Source: Myripristis murdjan
Lineage: Eukaryota; Chordata; Actinopteri; Holocentriformes; Holocentridae
Assembly (NCBI RefSeq): GCF_902150065.1
Contig: NC_043983.1
Span: 15,934,821 to 15,998,820 of the forward strand
Direction of reading: 5' to 3'
DNA: 64,000 nucleotides
Shown here: in pieces, positions 1 through 31,774 of the stretch
Numbering within the stretch: the first letter of the stretch is position 1
Layout of the letters: each line of letters starts with the position of its first letter
The notes under the pieces: generated by a model
What the model was told of the DNA's origin: nothing
Seen by the model: the letters and a program-made list of their open reading frames with translations, nothing else
Databases searched by the model: none
Translations under genes and position numbers: made by a program

Positions 1-20171
<20,171 letters not shown>

Positions 20172-21980
20172 CGAGCTGTACACCCTCTTCAGATGGCAAG
20201 TTGGATGGATGGAAGAGGAATAGAAGAGAGAAAATCCAGCTCTATTCACTCACTCACCCCCACATCAACTCTGGGGAGAGAGTGGGGCGCATTAGAGGGG
20301 GGAGAGGAGGATGGGTTGGGGTAGAGATCCAAACAAGAATGGTTACTGACAGTGGGCACTGTCCTGTGTGTACATAACCCTCTTCTCTCTCCCCCTTCCC
20401 TGCCTCACTTTTTGGTGGGGACATTTGAGTTGGATTCTTCCATCACATTTAAATGGGGATGAGACAGCTGCACAAGTTGTTGCATAAAAAAAGTCTACTG
20501 TGATGGTAGATAACAAGGGGAAGAGTTGAAAAAAGAAAAAAAGATGAGATTCGCTGCTGAGTTTGCCATTTTTATAGCTCTGATTTACGTTCCTTTCTTT
20601 TTTTTTCCCCAAATAGGATCACACATATAGGGCAGATATGTTTTGTTAACGAAAGAATGAATCAATCTTGTTTTTGTAGTCGGACATACAATCTTATTTA
20701 AGGAGATGTCATTTTAGTGAAGCACAGATTGTGTTTCCCCCCCAATCCTCCCATCATTACTAATCAAGAGATTGTGTGTGTGCATGTGCATTAAAAGCTC
20801 TGCACCACTTTACCAAACGTATGCACACACGAACTCGCGCAACGGTTTCAAGAATATTTACTGAATGGAGACACGAAATCAGAAATTCTGTTGTCATTTT
20901 GTTTTTTGTTTTCCCAGAACGGAAATGTGAAATTGCAGCAGTTGATTGATTTTTGGTGATTGATTAGTCTGCCTGTGAGCCTTTGCTCCTGCCTTCTGCT
21001 CTCATCTCCTTGCCTGAGAATACTGATGTGCTTGTGTGTATGTGTGCTGCGTGCATGTGTGCGCGCTGGGTGGGTGTGTGTGTGTGTTTGTGGTATAAAC
21101 AGGGGAAAGCTTGTAGCTGGAATGTCTCCTGTATATTAGCCAAGGAAACGCAGCGCAGAGATGATGTCACGGAGCCTTTAAGGATTCCTGTTGCAGTGGC
21201 AGCAGAGTTTTGAGTGGAGTTAAAGAATTGTGTGGAAATGATCACTACGAACAGGCGTTCCAGTTTAGGGCCTACTCTCTCACACCCTTTCACCGCTTTC
21301 ACGCCCATCCTTGCTGTCTCACCACACACATACACACACTTCACTGTAAAGCACCCAGACCTGCTGCTATTGACTGAGTTCAGTGCCCTTAGCTAGGATA
21401 TAGCAGGATAGGGCTACTTAGAGGAATAGAAAGGGTGAGGACTTGATTTTCTAAACAGTAGAAAACTTGAGTGTTTGTATGTGAACCCTCACAAACAAAG
21501 GGGGGAACAAAAACAGAGCGGATAAAGAGAAATTTAAAAAAACAAAACAAAAAAAAAAAAACATGAAATGAGAAGCCTCAAGTTCTGAAGCGTTTGGGCA
21601 GAAGGACACTTATTGTTTTGTTGTCTTTATTGATGAAAGGAGAGCAATCAGTCCTGTCTTCTGTCTCTGCCTCACCTCCGCTGGCTCTCCCACCCACAAT
21701 GCTCTCATCTTGGGGTTACGGTGACAAGGGTCCTTCAGAAATGTACAGTAGTATGCACCCTGGGGGGGAGGGGTCCTCCCCCCTACCCTAGCTGGGGGAT
21801 GAGTCCTTGCTTTGGAGGATGGACGAGGGAGGCAGGGTAAAGATTGGTTTTTTGTTGTTTTTCTTTTTTGTTTTACTTGTACAGGGGTTTCATCGCTGTA
21901 TTAAAATATGTACGGTCTTATTTACATTCTCTTGGTTTGGTTACAGAAACTAATAAAAATAATATACTGTTAAAAAATGT
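20172..21980 (+). other. prrc2c: prrc2c 3' UTR
   Basis: This stretch has no further coding and runs from the TAA at 20169-20171 to a poly(A) signal near 21.95 kb. It holds a purine-rich start, several T-rich and A-rich tracts (for example the A-rich run at about 21536-21561) and a short GT-rich segment near 21040-21090. No second gene is seen here. The end is inferred from the poly(A) signal. Confidence 0.7.
21952..21957 (+). terminator. prrc2c: prrc2c poly(A) signal AATAAA
   Basis: AATAAA is followed within about 30 bases by a T-rich stretch, as at a cleavage site. It is the first well-placed signal before the convergent myoc gene and gives a 3' UTR of about 1.8 kb. Confidence 0.6.
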
Positions 21981-22235
21981 TCTTTTGCCTGTTTTTTTAG
22001 CCTTTGTGCCTGAGTTCCTAAGGCTTGATTAATACTCCACACTGAAGCTAAATTTAACAAGGACCAGATCAGGCCACTAGGAGTCACTAAGACATTCACT
22101 AAAGCCCATGTGCATGTCAGCACCGGATTGCTAAAATAAGGATACTTACTTATTTATTTCCCACTAATACAGTTGGCTGCTTGGTCAAAGTATATAATTC
22201 CACACAGACAACAATGTTTGTCATGAAGGAACAAG

Positions 22236-22241
22236 TTTATT
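22236..22241 (-). terminator. myoc: myoc poly(A) signal
   Basis: AATAAA on the minus strand lies about 590 bases past the stop codon. It gives a modest 3' UTR (about 22215-22828). The prrc2c and myoc transcripts then end about 230 bp apart, tail to tail. Confidence 0.55.
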
Positions 22242-22828
22242 TCATGATGAATTTGAACGTTTCCATGTGATGACTACAATGAACAGGTGCATGCAACGTT
22301 TAAATACATGCTGAGTGAGAGAGAAATATATTTCATAAACTTATTCACCAGTGGAACACTGTAGGAAGCTTAGTACCACAGATTAAGTGGCCTTGATGGC
22401 ATTGTGGATTATATACATTTTTTTTACTCCATTTTTCCAGTGAAACTTAATTATGTATTGACATCAAATTTATAGTTAAACAAGAAAATAACAAAATCAT
22501 ACATCTGACATAAACAGTAGAAAAATAAGTCCTCTAGAAATATGTTTGTGGACCGTGCCACAGCGAAAGGCCTCCCACTGGAAACAAGAACAGACCTGCA
22601 AGGGGCGCCGTTACTTAGAAATCTTTCTCACTCTGGAGTTTGGTAGTTAGGCTCTTCTACAGATGGGTAATGATGGCGTCTCGTACTCTAACCACTACTA
22701 CCACACGGTTATGCTCTGAAGCTCTGAGTCTTTGAAGCAGGAACAGGTGAGAGAATGTCACTTTGACCACAGTGATTTAGGGTGCATCTGATCCATCACA
22801 TTTTAGTGTCTCTCAAACCCTTTCGGCC

Positions 22829-24620
22829 TCAGTTGGGCTGCTGGCGGCCCAGCCTGACCGCATAGGACACGATGTGGAAGTTGTCCCAGGCGAGGAGCTT
22901 CCTCTGAGCCGGGTTGTAGTCGATCATGCTGTTGTAGCGGAACTTGTTTCTGAAGGGTATGGCCACGGCCTTGCCCTCACTGCTTGCAGTGTCGTACACA
23001 TAGTTGATAGTGGTATTGGGTGCTGTGTAGCTGGCCACGGTGTACAGCCTGCCACAGATGATGAAGGAGTTGGCCACAGAGTTCTTCCTGATGTTGGTCT
23101 CCCAGCTCCTCTTCACCTCCAGGCTGTGCGGGTCCAGCTGGGAGATGACGATGGCTCCCTTGGCCTTATTGGTAGAGTAGACGGCCCACAGCCCCTGCTC
23201 GTCCACCGCCAGGTCGATGTCAGTGTAGCCTCCCCAGGAGTAGGGGAACTGGCCGTGGAAGCCAGCATGGGGCAGCTCACGACGGGCTGCGATGGTCTCA
23301 GACGACAGGTCATAGCGGATGATGGTGCGGCTGCGACGCCTCTGGTAGTACAGGGAGCCTCTGTACATCGTGGCACCAGTGCTTTCTACGGCCTCTGGCA
23401 ACAGCAGCACCTTACATTAAACGACAGGAGGCAATTAACTGTAGTCCATGTTGGAAACTGAAGGTAGTCAATGACATTTGGCCTGACTGGGCTACCGTAA
23501 GTGCAGTATCAGCCACCTACCTTGGATGGAAAGCCTTTAGAGAGTTGCTCCATGTCCTCATATCCAAAGAGCTGCCGTACCTCAGAGCCCACAGTGTCAA
23601 TGCGCCACACCATGCCAGGGCCATAAGGGGATACGGCCTCAGGGTCCTGCATCCAAACGCCGTATTTACCAGCTATAGTGTCAGCCTTCCTGTGAGTGAC
23701 TGGCTCTCCCACTGAAACCAGCTCCCCGCAGCCTGACGGAGATGGAGATGCAGGGAGACAGAGGAGACATGGACAATGGGAGGAGAAAGGACACAGAGAA
23801 AGGTGAGACATTTAGACACCATAACATGCGATAGGGTGGACAGGGGATCGACTGAACTTATGTGTTTGCTGGAAGGAGGAGGAAGAGGAGGAGATGTGGA
23901 ACAACGAAGGTTATCCGAGAACTGATGAAGGTGTTGAGGTGATGGGTTCTCATCACGGAGACCGAGATGCTGCCCTGACATCTCTGTTAACCTCAGCTTC
24001 CTGTGAGTCACCACCAACAGAGCGGCAGCTGGGCTACAACTCATCCCGGGCAGGAACTCTCCATTACTTCATTTACAGGGAAAACGATAAGCCAGGCTGT
24101 ATATTTACCTCCTCCTAAAATACCCTCATGCTCTGTGGTCTCCGGATTTAGGGGGAGATATGAATATGCATTATAAATACACATGTTGCCATGGTAGCGC
24201 TCTGTGTTTCTTAGCCTCATCAGCGATTAGATGACTTGCACATGTTTTTTTCCCCATCTCCACGTGTATTTTAATGTGAAAATGCCCAAATAAAGCCCGA
24301 TAGAGCGGTTCAGCGGGATAAGCGATGGACATGGACCAGCCAGCAGGGGAAGGCCCAAAGAATTATTCTCTATATGACATCCTTGTTAGGGGTGCTTTCC
24401 CTTTCCATTTATGAAACAAACATGAAACTCAGGCAGGCCTTCATACCTAAGGATTGGCATGACTCTGGTATTCTCGCCCCAAATGCTGCAGTATTAATAG
24501 CAGTATTTGCTTTGAGGCTGTCAGCGTGGGGTGGGGGGGGGGGGGTCATGTTTGCGCGGTCAGATGGACACGGGGTGGGGAGGTGGAGTGGGGGGTTGTG
24601 TTGTGTGTGTGGTGTGTGTG

Positions 24621-24663
<43 letters not shown>

Positions 24664-25231
24664 AGACCTGTGTTGTCCTCCGGGCCATCAGGAGCAGGTA
24701 CCTCTGTCACCTCAGCCTTTAGCTCTTGAAATCCTGGTGGTCCATACTGCCATGAAGGGTCTGCGAGAAGGAGAGAGAGAGAGAGCGAGAGAGAAACAGA
24801 GAGAGAGATGGATGGATGGATAGAGTGGAGGACAGATGGATTAAGTTGGATACACAACAGTGCAAGGTGAGAGCAATGCGACTTGAAATCCTGTGTCACC
24901 TGTCAAACTGCTGGTGTCTCCCTGTCGATTGGGCCTGGCCATCAGATGAGACATAGAACTGGATCCTAAACACACAAACGCATGCACACAGTTTAGCAAT
25001 GGCCTGAAAACACCTTGCACTTTAGTGTGCCATGGTTTTAAGAGAGGCAGATGATTGTGTGCAATAAGCAAACACCATTTTTAATATGATGAATTTGTAC
25101 ACACGGCGCACACAGCCCCATTGCTGGCTATGGCACTACTGACAGCAGGGAATGTGACAGCAGGAAACAAACACCTCTGAATGGATTCCCAGCTGCTCTG
25201 GAGTCAGACGGTCGGTGGACTGGCCCACCGC

Positions 25232-25276
<45 letters not shown>

Positions 25277-25628
25277 ACAGTAAACTTAAGTCCTCAAAAC
25301 TTCAAACCAGTTCCTTCCCTCATATCACTGTCAGCGATCAGTCACAGCAGCTCAGCTAGAGCCGCCCCAATAAATGACGCTCCATTCGCCCTTCTCCTTT
25401 CCACTTTTTTTTTTAAATTCCCTCCCATCATCATTCCTCCACTGCTATTTTCCCTCACACTCTGCCACTCCTCCCCATTTATCCCTCAGCACTGTCCTCA
25501 TTTTCCCCTTTGGCCCCTTCATGAAACCATTACTGCGCTAACTAAACAATGGCAGTTCTCCGAGGCTTGAAAATATAAACATGATAATGTGTTTACAAAG
25601 GAAAAACGAGCTGTAACGGCAGGGCAGA

Positions 25629-25659
<31 letters not shown>

Positions 25660-27380
25660 GTCTGTATGTGTTCATATGTGTATGCGTGTGCATTGTGTGA
25701 GCACGTGCCTGCTTGTATCCTTGCGCACGTGAAGTCTGCAGGGCTTGGAGGCGCATAATGACCCCTAATGATGCAGAGAACATTAAATGCTTGCATCTGG
25801 AGGCTGATGTTGATAGAGAGGAGCGTGAAGTTGGTAACAGGGAACGAGGAACGTGAGCTGCATGAATGATGCCCATGGAAAGGTCTCTGAGAGGAGGATC
25901 TTAATAGAGAAATATTTGGAAAGGCAAAAGGTAAGTTTAAAATGTTAATATGCTATTTAAACAGAAAAGGGTCAGGACTATTTTAAGGTTACAAGGGGAC
26001 TTGACTCCTGACTCCTTTCAGCCACGACGCAGTTCCCATAGGACAAAGCCATTCATCACCAGAGGTAATGGGCACGTTCTTCTACTGTCTGCTCCCGTGT
26101 GTGTATGTGTGTGTGTGTGTGAGTGTGTGTGTGGGCACGCACCACATGTGTGTGATCGATATCGCTGCAAAATAGGCAGAACACCAAGAACTTTACAAAC
26201 ACAGTCCTAATTTCCCCAAGGAGGGTCAGTCTGCAGTAGTGAATGGCCTAATCAACCCCTGCTAACAGAGTTCAGGAGACTTGTTTGCTCTTATTTGGGC
26301 ATTTGAGCTGGTTGGGTCCGGCTCAGCCCCCCTCAGCCTGCACGTGTCAGCCAGCCCACCTGCAGGCTTCTGTTCAGCACTGTCACAATGATATCCTCTG
26401 TGCTTGGCTTGCACTGAATTGCCATTTCTTTTCGTAAAATAGGCCAACATCATCTTTATATTTATATTACCTGCTCATGACTGTTGTATTGTTGACTGTT
26501 GTGTTTCTAATCTTGATCAACCAAGACCTTACTTTGAAAACCTCCAAACAGTCATAGTGCATCTACCAAAACTTGTTCTGAATACTAATGAAAGAAAAAA
26601 TACATGTTTACAGATTGCAAAACCTGGCCACATAAGCTTTCTATTTGTTACCAAGGCAAGCAAAGTGACTGAAACTATTAAATCTTGTAAGTACTTCTAA
26701 CCATTAGTTGCTTTTCCTTCAGGTCACATACCCAGCAAAGCCTTAAGAAACTGAAAGTAAAATTTACGGCTAAAAATATGGTGACAACGGTAAAAATGAC
26801 CGTCTTTGGTGCACACTCTGCTCTGTCATCATGGGACAGAATGATTTAAAACTGAAATAGCTGGTCTCTCCTTTCAGACTGGATATGAAAGATCTTGGTG
26901 CAGACATAATGATGCTTTTTTTTTAGACAGGATTTATGTGGGCCAGGGCCCTTGATCCTGCTGCTTTGTTACTGGACTGCTGCCTTTTAAGGGCTTAAAT
27001 AGCAAAGTTTCATATGTTAAATTCAATTGCATTTTTTTATTCTGTACATTGGTGTATGCTGTCTATTTATTACAGCTTTAAATTTGTATTGATTCTGCTT
27101 TTTTGGGGTCAGTTTCTTTGTAGAAGAGATTATTTATCTCCTCAATGAAAGGACTCAATAAAAAAAAAAAAAAAAAAAAAAACGTTGTCAAGCCTAGGCC
27201 TGATGGCTAGCTTTGTCTTCACTTAAGCATATTCTGCATGAAGGTTTATTATTATTAAAACGCCACTTAACGTCTCATCCATCTGAGAAGGTCTTCAAGA
27301 GATTTATGTTTTGTTTGCATTTTCCTTACTGGGTAATTCGTCAGGTCAAACAGACCTCGTCTAGCCATGAGGATGGTTTT

Positions 27381-27426
<46 letters not shown>

Positions 27427-28460
27427 GGACAACACAGACATGCTTACACACGCTCCACTTCCACGTCCATGTTTGCCCAAATGGTTTTACTTTTTATCTT
27501 CTCCCTTCCTGGTGATGTGTTTCTTCCAGCGGCTATGATCTCTTCTCCGGCTGCCACTCACCCAAGAGCCCCTCTGTGTGTGTTTTAGTCTGCAGGTGCT
27601 AACATGAGGAGCTAAGCAGATAACCTGGGAGTATGCAGGAAAATATATAGACTATCCTACTGCAGGGGACCAAGTTAGGATAGTGAACAGGGAGGATTTA
27701 CTGTGGCTGGGAATCTCAGCTGTACAAGCCATCGAGCAGGGAGAGCAAACAGTGGTGTGGATGGGGTGGCTTAAGTTGAAAAGGGAAGGGGGAGGGTGAA
27801 CAACAGGAGAGGGTGGATGAATAGAGGAGTGCACAGACTAATTAGAGGGATGTTTGGTCAGTGCAAACACACAGAATACCAGAGCTTAACCTTCCTGGCA
27901 CCAAGGCAACTACAAATCTTCAATAGCACCCTTAGAAGTGTGGTGTCCTTGTCTCCAAGCCCCTCCACCCCCGGCTCACCAAGGTCTCTGTGTCTGGCGT
28001 CATCAAAAGCCCCAAGGTGAGACCTGGGCATGGAACCTCCTCGTCCAGAGCCCGCATCGCATTTCAACGGCCCCCTTCTCCTGCCCCACCAGGGCCATTT
28101 CTTTGCACCCTGCCCGCCATGCAGGGGGGAAACGCCAGTCATAAAGCTGCATCTGGTCATAAATACTAATCCCACCCTCTCTGGCTTGTCACACTCGCCC
28201 CTAAAAACAGACAGGAAGTAGGGAGCAGAAACCTGAACCACGTCCCTCCACAGAGTAGACTTGTGTGGCCTTCAAAACACACACACACACACAAACACAC
28301 ATTCTCCCCCATCTCTTTAGGGGAATTAATATCAACCATAAAGCAGACAGCAGGAGGAACTTGAGCTTTTATCACCTCTGTTGCTCCTCGACACCATCAG
28401 TGCACAGAGAGCCGCTAGATATCAGAAGGGCTTAATCATCCCTAAGCCTTCCTCTCAAAC

Positions 28461-28491
<31 letters not shown>

Positions 28492-29393
28492 ATACACACG
28501 GACACAGACACAAACATGGAATCCCCTTGCCTGTACGAGCCACTGGTGTTTTGTGTTGCTCTACATGTGCATGGCATTCCATACAGACATGAGGTTTGTG
28601 TGTCATCAGCTTTCTGTCCAAGTTAACCCATCAGGCACAGCATACATCTTTCAGCAGAGAAAAAGATGTCTGCCAGAACTGACCCAAGAGAGACCAGCTG
28701 TCTGCAGGCAATTACTTCTTCAGGTTGGACATCTTAATTGCACAATGGATAGTGCAGATTTATTTATGAGTATATATATATATATACATTTGTCTGTAAA
28801 ATACAGAAGCATAAAAATGTAAATTGTTGTAAAGTTACATGCATTGAAATTTGTGTTTGAGGTGTTTTTTTGAACAGTAGTGTGTGTCCTACCTCCTGCA
28901 GGTCTCATGAGGCTACTGTCCTGCAGTGGGCTGCTGGGTGGCACCATCGGGGTCTGTGGTGGACAGGGTCTGTTCCTCAGCCTCTCTGTCTCCCTCCTCA
29001 TCTCCTCCATCCTCCGCTGCAGTCCCTCCAGCTCCCTCTCTAGACGCTCTTTCTCCCCCTGCAGCAGGTTCCTCTCTCCCACCGCCTGGTTCAGAGCCTG
29101 CTGCAGCTGGGATGACTGGGCGTTCTGGCTCACAGTCCCGGCTCCAGCTCCAGGAACCCCCATCTCCCCTCCTGTCAGCCTGGACACAAGCACCTCCAGC
29201 AGGCCGAGTCTGGCCTTTAGGCCTTCCACTTCGGGGCCTCCACTTTGAGGGCAGCTGGCCTCAGTCGGGCTGGGCACCGAGAAGGTGTAGTGGCAACGCC
29301 CGCTACGGTCATTCCCCTCCACAGGCTGGCTCGGTCCTGTGCTGCACCTCCAACAGGAGTTGCGCACATGCACATAGACAGGAGGAGGAACAT
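22829..29393 (-). CDS. myoc: Myocilin (secreted olfactomedin-domain glycoprotein)
   Basis: Coding exons on the minus strand: 29393-28893, 24760-24668, 23732-23521, 23410-22829. Residues 1-20 read as a signal peptide ([16 protein letters not shown]), followed by the conserved [13 protein letters not shown] block, two leucine/arginine-rich coiled-coil stretches, the [12 protein letters not shown] linker and a full olfactomedin domain starting [10 protein letters not shown]. The domain keeps its two cysteines (CGEL, IICG) and the calcium-site aspartates in [12 protein letters not shown] and SMIDYNP. Length is about 462 residues against 504 in human, mostly from a shorter linker. Myocilin is secreted and found in extracellular matrix and eye drainage tissue. 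Exon 1 is 501 nt, but the splice phase requires 502. The signal-peptide frame and the NDRSGRC frame differ by one base at a run of four G (plus-strand CCCC near 29325-29330). This is either a real deletion or a sequence error. Confidence 0.95.
24592..24660 (+). repeat. compound (GT)n-(GA)n microsatellite in myoc intron 2
   Basis: GTGTGTGG-type units pass into about twelve GA units. It ends only a few bases from the donor of the 93-nt myoc exon (24668-24760), placing a polymorphic array within ten bases of a splice site. Confidence 0.85.
24761..28892 (-). other. myoc intron 1, rich in microsatellites
   Basis: This 4.1-kb intron shows no coding exon. It holds dinucleotide arrays at about 25233-25279 (AC), 25629-25660 (TG), 26096-26130 (TG-rich), 27383-27424 (CA), 28278-28300 (CA) and 28460-28490 (CA), GA/GGAT arrays at 24774-24830, and an A-run at 27160-27182. 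Long open frames here are products of the dinucleotide repeats. Confidence 0.8.
27150..27182 (+). repeat. AATAAA plus poly(A) run, possible retroposed 3' end
   Basis: An AATAAA-like stretch merges into more than 20 A residues after about 300 bases of AT-rich sequence. This looks like the 3' end of a retroposed copy (LINE, SINE or processed transcript). I could not name the source and saw no target duplication. Confidence 0.35.
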
Positions 29394-29729
29394 GCTGGTG
29401 GGTATCCTTCTACTCAGGCAGGTAAGACTCTCTGTAAATATTTAGTTTAAAAGACTTTCTTTCTTTCACCACCTGGAAGTTCTCTTTCTTCTATTCTCTC
29501 TAATATTCTTTTTCACCTGGATTTCTTCTTATAAACCTTTTACTGACTCCCAGTTTCTCCGGGATGCCTCTGGTTTGGTTTTTCCCCCTCTCTGATTCCT
29601 CTCTCAATTATTTCTTGATCTCTTGCTGTTATCAGTGTTGCCTCTGTCCTCCACTCTTGCTGTTCTCAGTCTCTCTCTCTCCTCTGTGGACAGGTCCGTA
29701 ACACTGAGCTCTTCCCAACAGCTCACAGA

Positions 29730-29737
29730 TATTTATA
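29730..29737 (-). promoter_or_regulatory. myoc: TATA box of myoc
   Basis: TATAAATA on the minus strand lies about 340 bases before the start codon, so transcription would begin near 29700 with a 5' UTR of about 310 bases and no intron. Human MYOC also has a TATA promoter. Placement is by position only. Confidence 0.5.
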
Positions 29738-29960
29738 CAGTTCAGAGGGGAGGGAAGGAGGGAAACAGGCGAAGAGGGGAGAGGTGAAAGGGAGGGAGGG
29801 GAGAAAGGGAGAGGTTTGGGGGAGGGGGGAAATCAGAGGCAAGGGGTAGGGAGGAGAATGGGAGGGAGAAGGAGGTAGAGAAGCTGGGAAGGAGAAAAGT
29901 GGGAGTAATAGGATGCTGTGTGCTTTGGGGGATTGTCTCAACAACAAAAACATCAGTTTT

Positions 29961-29962
<2 letters not shown>

Positions 29963-30021
<59 letters not shown>
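29963..30021 (+). repeat. (GT)n microsatellite upstream of myoc
   Basis: About 29 uninterrupted GT units, the longest pure dinucleotide array in the window, about 230 bp upstream of the myoc TATA box. Confidence 0.9.
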
Positions 30022-30023
<2 letters not shown>

Positions 30024-31344
30024 TTGTAATTATGTGTTCTTAATTGTGCACATGTACTTGCATGCATGCTTGTCTGTCTTTTTTACAAAAACAGTGTTTC
30101 TGCTGAAGTTGAGAGTCCAACATGACAGCTCTGGATTTTTAATTTGTATAATCCAGCTGGACAATGTCCTCATTCATAAATTTCTCATCTGTGAAAATGC
30201 CCCCAAATGTGTCCTGAATATACACGCATGCATGTCTCAGTTGTTCTGACATATAGCCCTGGCTTGACTTTAGAGGCGGTCCTGTGGGTCTGTGGGCATC
30301 TAGCTGAGCTTTGGCCCCAGCCAGCCAGGCAACCAGGCAGGCAGGCAGGCAGGCAGAGCCAGGCCACATTGGATACAATTACCTCCAGAGGAGACGGTGT
30401 CACATTTCAGGCTGGTAGGGGGCCAGAATGTGACGCAAGCGGGCAATAAGGGCCATCATTATGAAGGGTCGGGGGTGCAAGCAGATCGATAACTGGATAA
30501 CTAGGCCTGACCCCGCCATGCCCCGGGTCCCCGAAAGTGGAGCAAGGCTTGTTATGATGAGGTGAGGTGAAATGAGATCAGTGTTTCTGTTTCTTTGTAG
30601 ATCTGCCAGGTGCTTTTCCACTCATCCTACTGCAATTTTTATCTTTGTATTTGTTGTAACATGTACTCTGAGTCACCCGTCACTGGGATACTCGTCCCGA
30701 TGCCCACTCTCTGCCACTCACTGCCTAAATAGATATCTTGCTCTCTCCCCTCCCTCCCTCTCTCCTCTCCCGTCTCTTTGCTTTAACACAATATCACAGA
30801 CACATTGAACTGCTGCCCGCTAGGCTCAGTTCTCTCACTGTCATGCAATATGGTTGAGTATGATCCCCTGTTTATTTTCGGTGAGACAGGATGAAAGAGT
30901 CGAAATAGCGATTCACACGCTCAAAGAGGCAAGCAAGAAGGCAGGTGTACACACGCCCATGCACCTTTTTTTCCTTTTCTCACTTTTACTTTCATATCCT
31001 GCCCTCCTCTCGTTTAGTTCTCCCCTCTTTTCCCTCCGCCTCTCCTCTCCAAGTGATACGTTCACACTCCTCATCCATTCATCTCTGCTGACCTCCCAGG
31101 CCACCCTTATCCCCAAAACATCCCTTGACCCAAATCCTTCCCTGCGGGGAGGCTGGAGTGCAAAGGGTGCAGAGGATGTAAGGGGGGAAGAGAGGTATTC
31201 CAGTGAGGCACGCCAGGGGTGAGCAAGGTCAGCACAAACTACTGTACATATTCCTGCAAACACACACCTCCCCTTGCAGGCTGAGGCCAGCATATGCTTC
31301 TCCTGGCGCTGTCTGTACTTGTTTACAGACATTTGGCAGTGTAT

Positions 31345-31774
31345 CACTGCAAAAACTCAAAAACTTACCAAGAATATTTGTCTTATTTCAAGTCAAAATG
31401 TCTTATTTCTAGTCAAAATATCTCATTACACTTAAAATAATCAACTCAGAAGTAATTTGTTTCAAGTGAAAATTCACTTGAAACAAGTGAAAATTTGTTT
31501 TTGTTTCATTGGCAAAATTTGCCAGTGGAACAGGTAAAAATTCACTTGAAACAAGTGAAAATTTGCTTTTTCATTTGCAAAATTTGCCAGTGGAACAAGT
31601 GAAAATTCACTTGAAACAAGTGAAATTAGTTTGAAACAAGTGAAAATTGTCTAAAGTTATTTCTTAGGTGATCATATCTTATTTTAAGTGTAATGGGATA
31701 TTTTGACTAGAAATAAGACATTTTGACTCGAAATAAGACAAATATTCTTGGTAAGATTTTGAATTTTTGCAGTG
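31345..31774. mobile_element. MITE with about 100-bp terminal inverted repeats (hAT-like ends)
   Basis: The left end CACTGCAAAAACTC and the right end (reverse complement CACTGCAAAAATTC) keep matching for about 100 bases with few mismatches, through CTTACCAAGAATATTTG and the AGTCAAAATGTCTTA motifs. The interior is built from repeats of a near-palindromic CAAGTGAAAATTCACTTG unit. There is no coding. CACTGCAAAAA ends occur on common fish hAT-like MITEs, but no 8-bp target duplication is visible, so the superfamily is tentative. Confidence 0.8.

Noticed and set aside
24546-24899. 117-codon minus-strand frame as a separate gene
   Set aside because: Only its middle (24668-24760) is coding, as a myoc exon; the rest is simple repeat.
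25181-25570. 129-codon frame with His/Thr repeats in myoc intron 1
   Set aside because: Its length comes from a (CA)n array, which reads open in all frames.
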